A DNA stretch of 64,000 bases from the NCBI GenBank assembly GCA_947487835.1, contig CANKXX010000003.1:186001-250000 (forward strand), given 5' to 3'. A program made the translations under genes and the position numbers. Below, piece by piece: positions 42,293 to 52,087 of the stretch. This DNA is from an uncultured Microbacteriaceae bacterium. Lineage in GTDB: Bacteria; Actinomycetota; Actinomycetes; Actinomycetales; Microbacteriaceae. Under the pieces are notes generated by a model. The model did not search any database. It had not been told where the DNA came from and was given only the letters and a program-made list of their open reading frames with translations. Positions within the stretch are counted from its first letter, which is position 1. Each line of letters starts with the position of its first letter.

Positions 42293-43453
42293 CTATTCGC
42301 GGGGGATTTCGGCGGCCCTGCGGGCCAGCGCGACGCGATCGGGCTTGCCGGTGGCGAGCAGCGGGATGTCGGCGCCAGGCGCGAGCACGGCACGGCCCGC
42401 CGCACGGCCGAGCGACGACGTCAACGCGCGCTTCAGCTCGTCCCTCGTCCCGTCGTCGACGGCGGACTCGGTGAACAGCACGGCGCGCTGACCCCACTCC
42501 TCGTCGTCCACCGCGACCGCGACCGCATCCGCCAGCCCGGACACGCCGCGGGCGACCAGCTCGATGCGGTCGAGGGACACCTTCTCTCCCCCGGAGATCA
42601 GCACGCTGTCGAGCCTGCCGGTGACCGTCAGCATCCCGTCGGCCAGCTCGCCCGCGTCGCCCGTGCGGTACCAGCGGAGGTCGTCGTGCTGCACGAAGGC
42701 GCGGTCCGTCGCCTCCGGGTCGCCCAGGTAGCCCTCGGCGAGCGTCGGCCCCGCGATCTGGATCTCGCCGTCCACGACGGCGACGCGGGTCGTGCCCACC
42801 GGCTGCCCGTCGTAGACGCAGCCGCCCGCCGTCTCGGAGGACCCGTACGTCGTGACGACGCGGATGCCGAGTTCGGCCGCGCGCTCGAGCAGCGCGGGCG
42901 CCGTGGCCTGGCCGCCGACGAGGACGGCATCCAGGGTGCGCAGCTCCGCCCGGGCGCGCGCGTCCTCGGCGGCGTGCTGCACGAGCCGGTGCAGCTGGGT
43001 CGGCACGAGCGACGTGAAGCGCGGGACCTGCGGCTGGAAACCGCCGATCGCGTCGATGAACGCGGCCGGCTCGAAGTGGCCGGGCGGCAGTACGAGCGGA
43101 TCCACCTCGGCGGTGATCGAACGCACGAGCACCTGCGCGCCGGCGATGTAGTGGGTGGGCAGGGCGAGCAGCCACTGCCCGGCGCCGCCGAGCGCGGACT
43201 GGGTCGCCGCGGCGCCGGCGAGCAGGGCTCCCGCGCCCAGCGCGACGCGCTTCGGCACCCCGGTGGATCCGGAGGTCTCGATCACCAGTGCCAGCGTCTT
43301 CGCCACCTCGGCGGGCAGGCCGGGCGCCCCCTCCGGCTCGCGAGCGTCGGCGGGACGGGGCAGCAGCGCGGGACCGGTGCCGCTCAGGGCCTCGCGCAAC
43401 CGGAGCAGCAGGTCGAGCGGATCGGCGCCGGAGACGACGTGGAGCGGCCTCAT
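42293..43453 (-). CDS. menE: o-Succinylbenzoate-CoA ligase
   Basis: A 386-residue adenylate-forming enzyme, short for the family. The ATP loop is ETSGSTGVPKRVAL (59-72), the A5 motif TTYGSSETAGGCVYDG, YRTGDAGEL (A7) and the C-terminal Lys motif LATGKPDRVAL. It activates o-succinylbenzoate to its CoA ester. Start ATG 43453 lies four bases after the menB stop, so menB-menE-menA form one transcript. Confidence 0.92.
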   Translation of the reverse strand: MRPLHVVSGADPLDLLLRLREALSGTGPALLPRPADAREPEGAPGLPAEVAKTLALVIETSGSTGVPKRVALGAGALLAGAAATQSALGGAGQWLLALPTHYIAGAQVLVRSITAEVDPLVLPPGHFEPAAFIDAIGGFQPQVPRFTSLVPTQLHRLVQHAAEDARARAELRTLDAVLVGGQATAPALLERAAELGIRVVTTYGSSETAGGCVYDGQPVGTTRVAVVDGEIQIAGPTLAEGYLGDPEATDRAFVQHDDLRWYRTGDAGELADGMLTVTGRLDSVLISGGEKVSLDRIELVARGVSGLADAVAVAVDDEEWGQRAVLFTESAVDDGTRDELKRALTSSLGRAAGRAVLAPGADIPLLATGKPDRVALARRAAEIPRE

Positions 43454-43457
43454 GCCG

Positions 43458-44375
43458 TCAGTACTGCCACGGGAAGGGCGACCAGTCCGGCTCGCGCTTC
43501 TCGAGGAAGGAGTTGCGGCCCTCGACGGCCTCGTCGGTTCCGTAGGCGAGGCGGGTGGCCTCTCCGGCGAACACCTGCTGCCCGACCATCCCGTCGTCGG
43601 CGGCGTTGAACGCGAACTTCAGCATCCGGATCGCCGTGGGGGACTTGCCGAGGATGGTGTGCGCCCAGGCGAGCGCGGTGCTCTCGAGCTCGGCGTGCGG
43701 GACGACGCGGTTGACGGCGCCCATCTCGTAGGCCCGGCGCGCGCTGTACTCCTCGGCGAGGAAGAACACCTCGCGCGCGGCCTTCTGCCCCACCTGACGG
43801 GCGAAGTAGGCGGACCCGTAGCCGCCGTCGAAGGAGCCGACGTCGGCGTCCGTCTGCTTGAACCGGCCGTGCTCCTCGCTCGCGATGCTGAGGTCGCACA
43901 CCACGTGCAGGGAGTGGCCGCCGCCGGCCGCCCAACCGGGCACCACGGCGATGACGACCTTCGGCATGAAGCGGATGAGCCGCTGGACCTCGAGGATGTG
44001 CAGCCGCCCCAGGCGCGCAGAGGCACCGGGGCCCGGGGTCTCCCCCGCGCCCTGCTCGTACTGGTAGCCGTCGCGGCCGCGGATGCGCTGGTCGCCTCCG
44101 CTGCAGAACGCCCAGCCGCCGTCCTTCGGGCTCGGGCCGTTGCCGGTGAGTAGGACCACGCCGATGCGGGGGTTCTGCCGGGCGTCGTCGAGCGCCCAGT
44201 AGAGCTCGTCCACGGTCTTCGGCCGGAAGGCGTTGCGCACCTCGGGACGATCGAACGCGATGCGCGCTATGCGTCCCGTTGCGTCGTGGTGGTAGGTGAT
44301 GTCGCCGAGGGACTCCGCGCCGGGAGCGTCCACCCAGGCGTCCGGATCGAAGACGTCGGACACGCGTGTGGTCAT
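43458..44375 (-). CDS. menB: 1,4-Dihydroxy-2-naphthoyl-CoA synthase
   Basis: A 305-residue crotonase-fold enzyme that closes the naphthoate ring. It has FDRPEVRNAFRPKTVDELY, the oxyanion-hole segment CSGGDQRIRGRDGYQYE (family-specific), VPGWAAGGGHSLHVVCDLSIAS and the DADVGSFDGGYGSAYFARQVG loop with the active-site Asp. It starts at the ATG at 44375 and is divergent from menC across a repeat-bearing 219-bp gap. Confidence 0.96.
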   Translation of the reverse strand: MTTRVSDVFDPDAWVDAPGAESLGDITYHHDATGRIARIAFDRPEVRNAFRPKTVDELYWALDDARQNPRIGVVLLTGNGPSPKDGGWAFCSGGDQRIRGRDGYQYEQGAGETPGPGASARLGRLHILEVQRLIRFMPKVVIAVVPGWAAGGGHSLHVVCDLSIASEEHGRFKQTDADVGSFDGGYGSAYFARQVGQKAAREVFFLAEEYSARRAYEMGAVNRVVPHAELESTALAWAHTILGKSPTAIRMLKFAFNAADDGMVGQQVFAGEATRLAYGTDEAVEGRNSFLEKREPDWSPFPWQY

Positions 44376-44421
44376 GCCCCCAGCCTATTCCGGCGTCGGC
44401 AGCCGCTCCTGCGACCGTTGC

Positions 44422-44484
44422 GGTCCCGGAGCCTGTCGAAGGGACGCAGCGCAGGGAACGCCGCTTCGACAAGCTCAGCGACCG
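44422..44484. repeat. CCTGAGCCTGTCGAAGG-type repeat pair, copy 4
   Basis: A direct copy at 44422-44446 (with CCCGGAGCC) is followed by an inverted, degenerate half at 44464-44484 (CTTCGACAAGCTCAGCGACC), giving a hairpin in the menB-menC divergent gap. Confidence 0.8.
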
Positions 44485-44594
44485 TGACGGATCAGCCGGC
44501 CGTGAGGGGTCAGCGACCGTGACGACCGGAAGGACGCGACTCCCCTCTGCGTGGGCCTCAGCGCGCGTGCTGGGGAGGGAGGGAGAATGAGGGC

Positions 44595-45611
44595 ATGACG
44601 GCAGTGGCGCTCTCGGACATCCTCTCCTCGGCGCGCGTCGTCGCGCTTCCCCTGCGGACGCGCTTCCGCGGCATCACCGTGCGCGAGGCGGTGCTCTTCG
44701 AGGGTCCCGAAGGCTGGACCGAGTTCTCCCCCTTCGTCGAGTACGACGACGCGGAGGCCGCCGCCTGGCTCGCCGCCGCAGTCGACTTCGGCTGGGCACC
44801 GGCACCGGAGCCGCTGCGCACGTCGCTGTGGGTCAACGCGACCGTGCCCGCCGTCGACGCCGACCGCGTGGCGGAGGTGCTCGACCGGTTCCCCGGCTGC
44901 CGCACCGCGAAGGTCAAGGTGGCGGAGCCGGGCGGCACGATCGCCGAGGACGCGGCCCGGGTCGCGGCGGTGCGGCGGTATCTCGGGCCCGAGGGGCGCA
45001 TCCGGGTGGATGCGAACGGCCTCTGGAACGTCGATGAGGCGGAGCACGCCGTGCACGCGTTCGCGGACTGCGATCTCGAGTACGTCGAGCAGCCGTGCGC
45101 GTCGGTCGCCGAGCTGGCCGAGCTGCGCAGACGCGTGAAGTACATGGGCGTGCCCGTGGCCGCGGACGAGTCGGTGCGCAAGGCCGCGGACCCGCTCGCG
45201 GTCGCCCGCGCCGGCGCGGCCGACGTGCTCGTGCTCAAGGCGCAGCCGCTCGGCGGCATTCGGTCCGCGCTGCGCATCGCGGCCGAGGCGGGCCTGCCCG
45301 TCGTGGTCTCCAGCGCGCTGGAGACGTCCGTAGGCATCTCGATGGGTACCCACCTCGCCGCCGCCCTGCCGGAGCTCGAGTTCGACTGCGGGCTGGCGAC
45401 GGTCTCCCTGTTCGAGGTGGACGTCGCGACGGAGCCGCTCGTGCCGCGGGACGGGATGCTGCCGGTCGCCCGCGTGGTACCCGACCCGGCCCTGCTCGCC
45501 GCGCACGAGGCGCCCGCGGACCGCCGGGAGTGGTGGCTGGAGCGCCTCAGCCGCTGCCACGCGCTGCTCAGCGGAGCCGACATCGGCACCGGCTACAGTG
45601 ACGACCGATGA
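44595..45611 (+). CDS. menC: o-Succinylbenzoate synthase
   Basis: A 338-residue enolase-superfamily dehydratase. The catalytic Lys lies in CRTAKVKVAEPGG, metal ligands in RIRVDANGLWNVDEA and DLEYVEQPCASV and PVAADESVRK, and the second Lys in ADVLVLKAQPLGG. It makes o-succinylbenzoate from SHCHC in menaquinone synthesis. ATG 44595 has GGGAGGGAG upstream. Its stop overlaps the ATG of the amine oxidase gene by four bases (ATGA), so the two are coupled. Confidence 0.94.
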   Translation: MTAVALSDILSSARVVALPLRTRFRGITVREAVLFEGPEGWTEFSPFVEYDDAEAAAWLAAAVDFGWAPAPEPLRTSLWVNATVPAVDADRVAEVLDRFPGCRTAKVKVAEPGGTIAEDAARVAAVRRYLGPEGRIRVDANGLWNVDEAEHAVHAFADCDLEYVEQPCASVAELAELRRRVKYMGVPVAADESVRKAADPLAVARAGAADVLVLKAQPLGGIRSALRIAAEAGLPVVVSSALETSVGISMGTHLAAALPELEFDCGLATVSLFEVDVATEPLVPRDGMLPVARVVPDPALLAAHEAPADRREWWLERLSRCHALLSGADIGTGYSDDR

Positions 45612-47149
45612 GCATGAAGCGCCGCACGTTCCTGCTGGGATCGGGCTTCGTCCTGGCCCTGGCGGCGTGCACCCCGGCCGAGCCGCAGCCGACCGCCACG
45701 CCCACCCCGACGCCCACTCCGACGCCCACCCCCGGGCCGGTGCCGCGCCCCGCCGCCTCGGTGCGTTCCGCCTGGACGACCAACCCCTACACCCGCGGCG
45801 CAGTCAGCTACCTGCCGGTCGGCGCCACGCCGGAGACCCGGGTCGCGCTGCGGGCACCCGTGCTCGACCGCGTCTTCTTCGCCGGCGAGGCGACGTCGAC
45901 CGAGTCCCCCGGTACCGTGGCCGGCGCCATCTCCTCGGGCCGACGCGCGGCGGAGGAGGTCGCCGCCGCCGCGCTCGAGGGTGAGCGGATCGGGGTGATC
46001 GGCGCCGGTGCCGCCGGTGCGACCGCCGCCCGCCGGCTCGTCGACGCCGGATTCGAGGTGCTCGTCGTCGAGGCGCAGGACAGGGTCGGCGGCAGGATCC
46101 GCACCGCCGAGTCCGACTCCTGGCCGCTGCCCGTCGAGCTCGGCGCCGCGTTCGTCTTCGGTGAGAGCACCGCCCTCGACGAGGGAAACGCCGACTCCGT
46201 CCCCTTCCCCGTCGCCCGTGAGACCCGCACGGCCACCGGCGCTCCCGTGCCCAGCTCGGCCGAGCCGGCCGCGGCGGTGGGCGCCGCCATCGCCTGGGCG
46301 CAGGCGCAGTCCGCCGACGCTTCGCTGCTCAACGCCCTCACCGGGTCGGGCGCCGCACCCGTCGAGACCGCGTCGCCGTCCCCGACCCCGACGCCCGGCG
46401 CGACCGCCGGCGCGGAGGAGCCCGTTCCGGCCGGCCTCCTGCTCGAGCACTACCTCGACGTCGTCGTCGGCGCCCAGACGGGCGCGACGGCAGAGGACCT
46501 GTCCGCGCGAGCCGGCTTCAGCCCGGTGCTGCCCGAGGACCTGCACCTGGTGAACGGCGGCTACCAGACCCTCGTCGAGGACGCGCTCGAGGACATCGAC
46601 GTGCTGGCCAAGAGCCCCGTCGTGCACATCCGCTACGGCGAGCAGGGCGTCGGTCTGCGCTTCGGCACCGGCGAGTCCCTGTCCGTGGACCGCGTGATCC
46701 TGACGGTGCCGATCGGCGTGCTCCGCGCTGAGGTGATCGAGTTCGACCCCGTGCTGCCCGACGCGACCCTCGAGGCGGTGGACCAGCTCGGCATGGGCGC
46801 CATCGAGACGGTGTGGCTGCGCTACGAGCAGCCGTTCTGGGCGAGCGAGGCGAGCATGTGGAGCGTGGCCGACCCGGCGGCGGACTTCCCGCTCTGGCTG
46901 AACCTGCTGCCGGTGACGGGCGATCCGGTGCTCGTCGGGTTCGCCACCGCGGAGGCCGCGCTCCGGGTCGCCGAACTGTCCGACGATGAGGTCGTCTCCA
47001 GCGCCGTCGGCACGCTCGCCGCCTTCGTGGCGGGCGAGGACGAGACCCCGGCCGTCGTGCCGACCCTGACGCCCACACCGACCCCGACGCTGTCCGTAGT
47101 ACCCAAGGACGAGCCCACGCAGCGGGCGACGGAAGCCCCCTCGAACTGA
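45608..47149 (+). CDS. Flavin amine oxidase-like lipoprotein with permuted motif order
   Basis: A 513-residue protein. Residues 3-21 form a Tat-like lipoprotein signal (KRRTFLLG.. LALAAC, lipid-anchor Cys21), followed by a Thr-Pro repeat linker (about 29-48). Next comes AWTTNPYTRGAVSYLPVG and RVFFAGEATS...GTVAGAISSGRRAA (55-115), which in monoamine oxidases is the C-terminal FAD-contact segment. Only then comes the usual N-terminal FAD motif IGVIGAGAAGATAARRLVDA (128-147) with RVGGRI. The chain ends after the FATAEAALRVAELSDDEV region in another Thr-Pro linker. So the domain appears circularly permuted. It is probably exported folded with FAD. Substrate unknown. Coupled to menC by an ATGA overlap. 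Confidence 0.85.
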   Translation: MSMKRRTFLLGSGFVLALAACTPAEPQPTATPTPTPTPTPTPGPVPRPAASVRSAWTTNPYTRGAVSYLPVGATPETRVALRAPVLDRVFFAGEATSTESPGTVAGAISSGRRAAEEVAAAALEGERIGVIGAGAAGATAARRLVDAGFEVLVVEAQDRVGGRIRTAESDSWPLPVELGAAFVFGESTALDEGNADSVPFPVARETRTATGAPVPSSAEPAAAVGAAIAWAQAQSADASLLNALTGSGAAPVETASPSPTPTPGATAGAEEPVPAGLLLEHYLDVVVGAQTGATAEDLSARAGFSPVLPEDLHLVNGGYQTLVEDALEDIDVLAKSPVVHIRYGEQGVGLRFGTGESLSVDRVILTVPIGVLRAEVIEFDPVLPDATLEAVDQLGMGAIETVWLRYEQPFWASEASMWSVADPAADFPLWLNLLPVTGDPVLVGFATAEAALRVAELSDDEVVSSAVGTLAAFVAGEDETPAVVPTLTPTPTPTLSVVPKDEPTQRATEAPSN

Positions 47150-47201
47150 TCGGTGCCGCGCCGGGCGGTTCGCGTCGGCCGGCGGCCCGCTGCCCGGTGC
47201 G

Positions 47202-47936
47202 CTACGGGGTGCGGTCGGGCGACACGCCGCCGGGCAGCCGAGCCGCGCGGCGGGACCGGCCGGGGGCCGAGACCCGCCGGATCCGGGCCGCGCGGATCCG
47301 CACGCCCGACAGGGTGGGCACCGGGCGTGCGCTGCTGAGCACGAAGACGGCGCTGATGGCGAGCAGGATCACCCCGACGAGAGCGAGATAGAAGGCCTGC
47401 TCGAGCGGCCCGCTCACCTGAGCCGGGTCCATGAAGAAGTACGGGTACCAGCCGACGAGCGGCCCGCGGATGAGCGTGAACGCCGCCCATCCCGCGGGCA
47501 TGGCGAGCACCCAGGGCAGAAGACGCCAGGGCGCCGCGGTGCGGCCGGGGGCGAGCAGCCAGTCCACGAGCGCGTATGCCGGGATCCAGAAGTGCAGGAG
47601 CTGGCTCGACCACGGCACCTCGAGGGTGTAGTTCGTCCGCGCCGCCTGCGCCACGATGACCGCGAACACCGCGCCGGACGTGATGGCGTAGGTGGTCGCG
47701 ACGATGCGCAGGGCCACGAACCAGGCCGGGTCGTCCATCCGGCGCCAGGCGAACAGGACGCCCAGGGCCAGCGTCACGTCGAGCACGAAGGCACTCTCGG
47801 TGGTGAAGTAGCTGAACCAGTTGCCCGTGGCGAAGCTGCTGAAGCCCAGCACGTAGTCGAAGTCGCCGATGAGCGCGACGATGCCGACGCCGAGCACCAC
47901 GAGGCGCAGGACGGCGAAGGAGATGCGAGGACCCAC
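47202..47936 (-). CDS. Pr6Pr family integral membrane protein
   Basis: A 244-residue protein with about six membrane helices (LRLVVLGVGIVALIGDFDY, NWFSYFTTESAFVLDVTLAL, IVATTYAITSGAVFAVIVAQ and others), matching the Pr6Pr family of actinobacterial membrane proteins. LEVPWSSQLLHFWIPAYALVDWLL and GWYPYFFMDPAQVSG are typical segments. No biochemical role is established. The GTG at 47936 is the likely start. The C terminus is Arg-rich, on the cytoplasmic side. Confidence 0.82.
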   Translation of the reverse strand: MGPRISFAVLRLVVLGVGIVALIGDFDYVLGFSSFATGNWFSYFTTESAFVLDVTLALGVLFAWRRMDDPAWFVALRIVATTYAITSGAVFAVIVAQAARTNYTLEVPWSSQLLHFWIPAYALVDWLLAPGRTAAPWRLLPWVLAMPAGWAAFTLIRGPLVGWYPYFFMDPAQVSGPLEQAFYLALVGVILLAISAVFVLSSARPVPTLSGVRIRAARIRRVSAPGRSRRAARLPGGVSPDRTP

Positions 47937-47967
47937 CGGGGATCACCTCACCGGGACGACGGGGGCG

Positions 47968-48999
47968 TCACAGGCCGCTGTAGGCGTGGAGTCCCTTGAA
48001 GAACACGTTGACGACACCGAAGTTGAACAGCACCGCGGAGAAGCCGATGATGGCGAGCCAGGCGGAGCGGGAGCCCCGCCAGCCCCGTGTGGCGCGCGCG
48101 TGGATGTACCCGGCGTAGATCACCCAGATGATGAAGGTCCACACCTCCTTGGTGTCCCAGCCCCAGTAGCGGCCCCAGGCGCGCTCGGCCCAGATGGCAC
48201 CGGCCATGAGCGTGAAGGTCCACAGGATGAACCCGATGATGTTGAGACGGTAGGCGAGGTTCTCGAGCTGCTCGGACCCGGGCAGGCTGCGGAGGAACGA
48301 CAGCCGGCCGGCGCGCGGGTCGAGCCCGGCGACCGCCGCGGCCTCGCGGCGGTACTGCAGCAGCTGCACGAGGGACAGCGCGAAACCGAGGGCGAAGAAC
48401 GCCGTCGCGAGGATGGCCACGAACACGTGGATGACGAGCCAGTAGCTCTGCAGGGCCGGCGGCAGCGGTACGACGTCGACGCGGAACCCGACGGTCGCGA
48501 TGCCGAGCAGGATGATGACGAGGCCGGTGACGAACGTGCCGAGGAACTTGAGGTCGCGCACGACGAGGACGCCGAGGAACACCCCCATAATCACGAGCGT
48601 GCCGGTCATCGAGAACTCGTACATGTTCGCCCACGGCACCCGGGCCGCGGCGATGCCGCGGAGGATCGTGGCGACGAGGTGCAACGCGAAGCCGAGCACG
48701 GCGAGCGCGAGGCCGACGCGGAGGCTGATGGGCGAACGCGGGCGGTCGACCGTGCCGCCGCCGCTGCCGTCTCCGCCGGACCGCTCGAGGGTCGCGACCC
48801 CGGCGCGGCGCTGCGCGGTCGCGCCCGCGGCGCTGGAGCCGGCCAGCACGCGGGAGGCGCGCGCCGAGGCGTCCGCCGTCGTCGCGTCCGCGGACCGGCG
48901 GGCGAGGTCGAGCGCGAACGAGACGAACGACATCGCGTATGCCCCCGTGGCTCCCAGCAGGAAGAGCAGCGAGGCGGCGTCGAGCGTTGCAGTGTCCAC
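47968..48999 (-). CDS. ccsB: Cytochrome c biogenesis protein CcsB (ResC)
   Basis: A 343-residue membrane protein of the CcsA/ResC heme-handling family. The WWD domain reads WGRYWGWDTKEVWTFIIW near 270-290, with conserved His in the helices (ALHLVATIL, WLVIHVFVA, IHARATRGW) as heme ligands. About eight helices are present, with a glycine/serine-rich cytoplasmic insert around 36-85. With ResB it transports and ligates heme to apocytochrome c (System II). The GTG at 48999 starts it, 9 bp after the resB stop. Confidence 0.95.
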   Translation of the reverse strand: MDTATLDAASLLFLLGATGAYAMSFVSFALDLARRSADATTADASARASRVLAGSSAAGATAQRRAGVATLERSGGDGSGGGTVDRPRSPISLRVGLALAVLGFALHLVATILRGIAAARVPWANMYEFSMTGTLVIMGVFLGVLVVRDLKFLGTFVTGLVIILLGIATVGFRVDVVPLPPALQSYWLVIHVFVAILATAFFALGFALSLVQLLQYRREAAAVAGLDPRAGRLSFLRSLPGSEQLENLAYRLNIIGFILWTFTLMAGAIWAERAWGRYWGWDTKEVWTFIIWVIYAGYIHARATRGWRGSRSAWLAIIGFSAVLFNFGVVNVFFKGLHAYSGL

Positions 49000-49008
49000 C
49001 CGGGTAGC

Positions 49009-50724
49009 CTAAATCCTTTCGCTGGAAGGAGCCGATGCGTCATCCGCCTCGGCGAGGGCCGTCCGGTGCCGATCGGCGAAGTCCTTCACGGCACTCTCCA
49101 GCATCGGGTCGTCGCCACGCGCGAGGCCCGCGTACTCGAGCCGGAGGCCGCCGTCGGCGTCCCGCACGGCCTTCATCCACACCCGCCTGCGGGGGATGAA
49201 CAGCGACGTCAGCAGCCCGGCGAGCACGCACACCGCGAAAAGCAGCACCCAGCCCTGGGTCGGGTCGTGGTGGATGTCGAACGACGCGAACCGCGGCACG
49301 TCGTCGAGGCTCACCGTGCCGAGGCCGTCCGGCAGCTCCTGGGTCTCGCCGGGGGCGAGGCGGATGCCCGGGGTGTCCGTGTTGCGGCCGCTGAGCTGGG
49401 TGAGGTCGTCGGTGTTGAGCTCGTAGACCGAGCGCGGCACGCCCTGGTCGAGACCGAGGTCGCCGACGAAGACGTTGAGGCTCAGCACCGGGTTGCGGAG
49501 GTCCGGGAAGCTCGAGAAGTCGCCCTCCTCGTGCTCCGAGGTCTCCTGCGTCGGGTAGAAGAAGCCGACCATGCCCACCTGCTGGGCGAGGCCGTCCGGC
49601 ACCTTGATGACGCCGAGCGAGGTGAGGTTCGGGTCCTGCGGCAGGAACGGCACGGAGTCGGTGAACACGACCTCGCCCGCCGGGTCGCGCACGGTGATGG
49701 TCGGCGCGTAGCCGTTGCCGAGCAGGTAGATGTCGGTGCCCGCGATGCGCAGCGGCTCGTTCACCTTCACCGCGGTCTCGCTGGCGACGCCCGCGGCCCC
49801 GCCGTCCGTCGTCACGCTCGCCGTGTAGTCCGTGGGCTGGCCGATCGCGTTCTGGTTCTCCTCCTCGTACGTGACGCTCAGCTCGTCGAGCTTCACGCGG
49901 TACTGGGCGAGGCGGTTCTCGTCCACGAAGCGGCCCGGGTTGAAGGAGTCGTAGGCGCTCAGGGTGTTGACGAACGACTGGCCCTCGACGATCACGCGCT
50001 GGCCGCTGTAGCCGAAGCCACCACCGATGCCGACCGTGACGAGGATGCCGACGAGCGCCGAGTGGAACACGAGGTTGCCGGTCTCGCGCAGGTAGCCGCG
50101 CTCGGCCGAGACGGACTCCGGGAAGGTGACGACCCGGTAGCCGCCCTTGCGGAGCATCGCCCGGGCGCTCTCCACGGCGTGCGCCACCGTGGCGTCGTCG
50201 GCGGGCCGGCCGTCGAGGGTGCGGGTGGTGAACCCGGCCATGCGGGCGAGTCGCGCGGGGGTGCGCGGCGGCGCGGAGCGCAGCGCCTGCAGGTGGTGCC
50301 GGGTGCGCGGCAGGACGCAGCCGATCAGGGACACGAAGAGCAGCAGATAGATGCTCGAGAACCAGACGGACGAGTAGGTGTCGAACACCTGCAGCCCGTC
50401 GAGCACCGGGAACAGGTCGGGGTTGTCGACCTTGTACTGCGCGACCCCGTTGGGGTCGGACGTGCGCTGCGGAACGAGGGAGCCGGGGATCGCCGCGACG
50501 GCGAGCAGGAGCAGCAGGAACAGGGCGGTCCGCATGCTCGTGAGCTGACGCCAGAACCAGCGCAGCCAGCCGATCGGCCCGAGCCGCGGCTGGGTGATCG
50601 TGTCGTCGGGTCCCGAGGGCGGGGGCGTGGCGGAGTCGACGTAGTCGTCCGGACGGCGGGGGTCACCGGAGCCGGCGGAGTCCCGGCGCACGGCCTTCGC
50701 CCGCGAATCAGATAGGCGTGACAT
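49009..50724 (-). CDS. resB: Cytochrome c biogenesis protein ResB
   Basis: A 571-residue protein matching ResB: helices near 40-75, 115-135, 208-230 and 500-520, a large extracytoplasmic beta-rich domain between, and the family motifs [25 protein letters not shown] (helix 1; conserved Trp/Arg) and [17 protein letters not shown] with its His. It forms the heme export/ligation complex with CcsB. ATG 50724 overlaps the ccdA end by 17 bp. The N-terminal ~30 residues are polar. Confidence 0.93.
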   Translation of the reverse strand: MSRLSDSRAKAVRRDSAGSGDPRRPDDYVDSATPPPSGPDDTITQPRLGPIGWLRWFWRQLTSMRTALFLLLLLAVAAIPGSLVPQRTSDPNGVAQYKVDNPDLFPVLDGLQVFDTYSSVWFSSIYLLLFVSLIGCVLPRTRHHLQALRSAPPRTPARLARMAGFTTRTLDGRPADDATVAHAVESARAMLRKGGYRVVTFPESVSAERGYLRETGNLVFHSALVGILVTVGIGGGFGYSGQRVIVEGQSFVNTLSAYDSFNPGRFVDENRLAQYRVKLDELSVTYEEENQNAIGQPTDYTASVTTDGGAAGVASETAVKVNEPLRIAGTDIYLLGNGYAPTITVRDPAGEVVFTDSVPFLPQDPNLTSLGVIKVPDGLAQQVGMVGFFYPTQETSEHEEGDFSSFPDLRNPVLSLNVFVGDLGLDQGVPRSVYELNTDDLTQLSGRNTDTPGIRLAPGETQELPDGLGTVSLDDVPRFASFDIHHDPTQGWVLLFAVCVLAGLLTSLFIPRRRVWMKAVRDADGGLRLEYAGLARGDDPMLESAVKDFADRHRTALAEADDASAPSSERI

Positions 50725-51445
50725 AGCCGCCGATCACCGCCTGCAGGTCCGTCAGCCAGGCGCCCCAGAGGCCGGTGACCATCAGCAGGCCGATGACCAT
50801 GAGCAGCACGCCGCCCGCGACGTTGATGGCGCGGATATGCCGCTTGAGGAATGAGACGGCGCCCGTCATCCAGCTGAGGCCGAGCGCGAGCAGGAGGAAC
50901 GGGATGCCCAGCCCCAGGCAGTAGAAGGCGCCGAGCAGGGCGCCGCGGCCGGCGCTGCCGCTGTCCAGGCTGAGCGCCCCGATGGCCGCGAGCGCGGGCC
51001 CGTAGCAGGGGGTCCAGCCGATGGCGAAGACGAGCCCGAGCAGGGGCGCCCCGGCGAGGCCGGTCGCCGGCTGCCAGCGCGGCTTGATGGTGCGCTGCAG
51101 GAAAGAGAACCGGCCGAGGAAGACGAAGCCGAGCAGGAACACGACGACCCCCGCGACGCGCGTGACGATGTCGCCGTAGCGCAGGAGGAACCCGCCGAGC
51201 GCGCCCGCGAACAGGCCGAGCAGCACGAACACCACGGAGAAGCCGAGGATGAACAGGGCAACGCCGAGAAGCAGCCGGCCGCGGGTGCGGTCCTGGGCGC
51301 TGGTGAACCCGCCGACGTAGGCGAGGTATCCCGGCACGAGCGGGAGCACGCAGGGCGACGCGAAGGAGACGAGGCCGGCGGCGATCGCCAGCGGGATGGC
51401 GATGAGGAGCTGACCGGACAGGACCGCCTCGGTGACCCCGTTCAC
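50708..51445 (-). CDS. ccdA: Thiol-disulfide transporter CcdA
   Basis: A 245-residue protein with six or more membrane helices. The two redox Cys are in [22 protein letters not shown] (Cys32) and [18 protein letters not shown], the standard CcdA sites. It passes electrons from cytoplasmic thioredoxin across the membrane to the ResA-like protein. The GTG at 51445 abuts the resA stop (TAG then GTG), so translation is tightly coupled. Confidence 0.95.
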   Translation of the reverse strand: MNGVTEAVLSGQLLIAIPLAIAAGLVSFASPCVLPLVPGYLAYVGGFTSAQDRTRGRLLLGVALFILGFSVVFVLLGLFAGALGGFLLRYGDIVTRVAGVVVFLLGFVFLGRFSFLQRTIKPRWQPATGLAGAPLLGLVFAIGWTPCYGPALAAIGALSLDSGSAGRGALLGAFYCLGLGIPFLLLALGLSWMTGAVSFLKRHIRAINVAGGVLLMVIGLLMVTGLWGAWLTDLQAVIGGYVTPI

Positions 51446-52087
51446 CTAGCCCGCCTCGGCGAGCGTGTCGGAGATCAGCGTGTCGAGCACTTTTCCGTCG
51501 ACGGTGCCGAGGATGCGGCTCGCGATGCGGCCCTCCCGGTCGAGTACGAAGGTGGTGGGGGTGGCGTTGGGCGCGTACTGGCCGCTGAAGGCGAGCTGAA
51601 CGGCGGAGTCCTGCACGTCGATGGCCGTGGGGAAGGTCGTGCCCCAGCGCTCCGCGAACGAGCGGGCGGTCGCCGGCTGGTCCCGTGTGTTCACCCCGAC
51701 GAACGCGACGCCGTCGGCGGAGTACTGCTGGTAGAGCTCCTCGAGCACCGGCGCCTCCTCGCGGCAGGGGGCGCATCCGGCGTACCAGAAGTTCACGACC
51801 GTCACGGTGCCGGTGAGGCTGCTCGACGACAGCGTGGAGCCGTCCTCCATGGCGGCGTCGAACTCGATCGGGTCGGTGCGGCTCTCGGCGGGGATCTCCG
51901 TGTACGTGCCGTCGCCGGCGATGAAGTTCTTGCCGCTGCCCTCGGCGTACTGGTCCGCGAGCGAGTCGGACGAGCAGCCGGTGAGCGCGAGGCCGGCGAG
52001 CGCGGCGACGGCGGCGAGGCGCAGGCGCCGTCGGCCGGCGCGGGTGGCGCGGGTGGCGCGGGCCTCCGGAAGGGTGGCGGCGGGCAT
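51446..52087 (-). CDS. resA: TlpA/ResA-like thiol-disulfide oxidoreductase, lipoprotein
   Basis: A 213-residue protein. A basic N terminus, hydrophobic segment and lipobox LALTGC give a lipoprotein signal (anchor Cys about 38). The thioredoxin fold has the active site WYAGCAPCREE (CxxC), FVGVNTRDQP and the cis-Pro loop NATPTTFVLD. It keeps the heme-binding cysteines of apocytochrome c reduced. ATG 52087 overlaps the stop of the phosphatase gene by one base (TGATG). Confidence 0.92.
   Translation of the reverse strand: MPAATLPEARATRATRAGRRRLRLAAVAALAGLALTGCSSDSLADQYAEGSGKNFIAGDGTYTEIPAESRTDPIEFDAAMEDGSTLSSSSLTGTVTVVNFWYAGCAPCREEAPVLEELYQQYSADGVAFVGVNTRDQPATARSFAERWGTTFPTAIDVQDSAVQLAFSGQYAPNATPTTFVLDREGRIASRILGTVDGKVLDTLISDTLAEAG

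Noticed and set aside
45690-45760. Thr-Pro codon repeat as a separate satellite
   Set aside because: It is in frame inside the amine oxidase gene and encodes a linker of a lipoprotein; it needs no other explanation.
47869-50715. A 948-codon open frame on the plus strand
   Set aside because: It is antisense to ccsB and resB, has Arg/Glu/Val/His-rich content typical of GC-rich shadow frames, and shows no domain.
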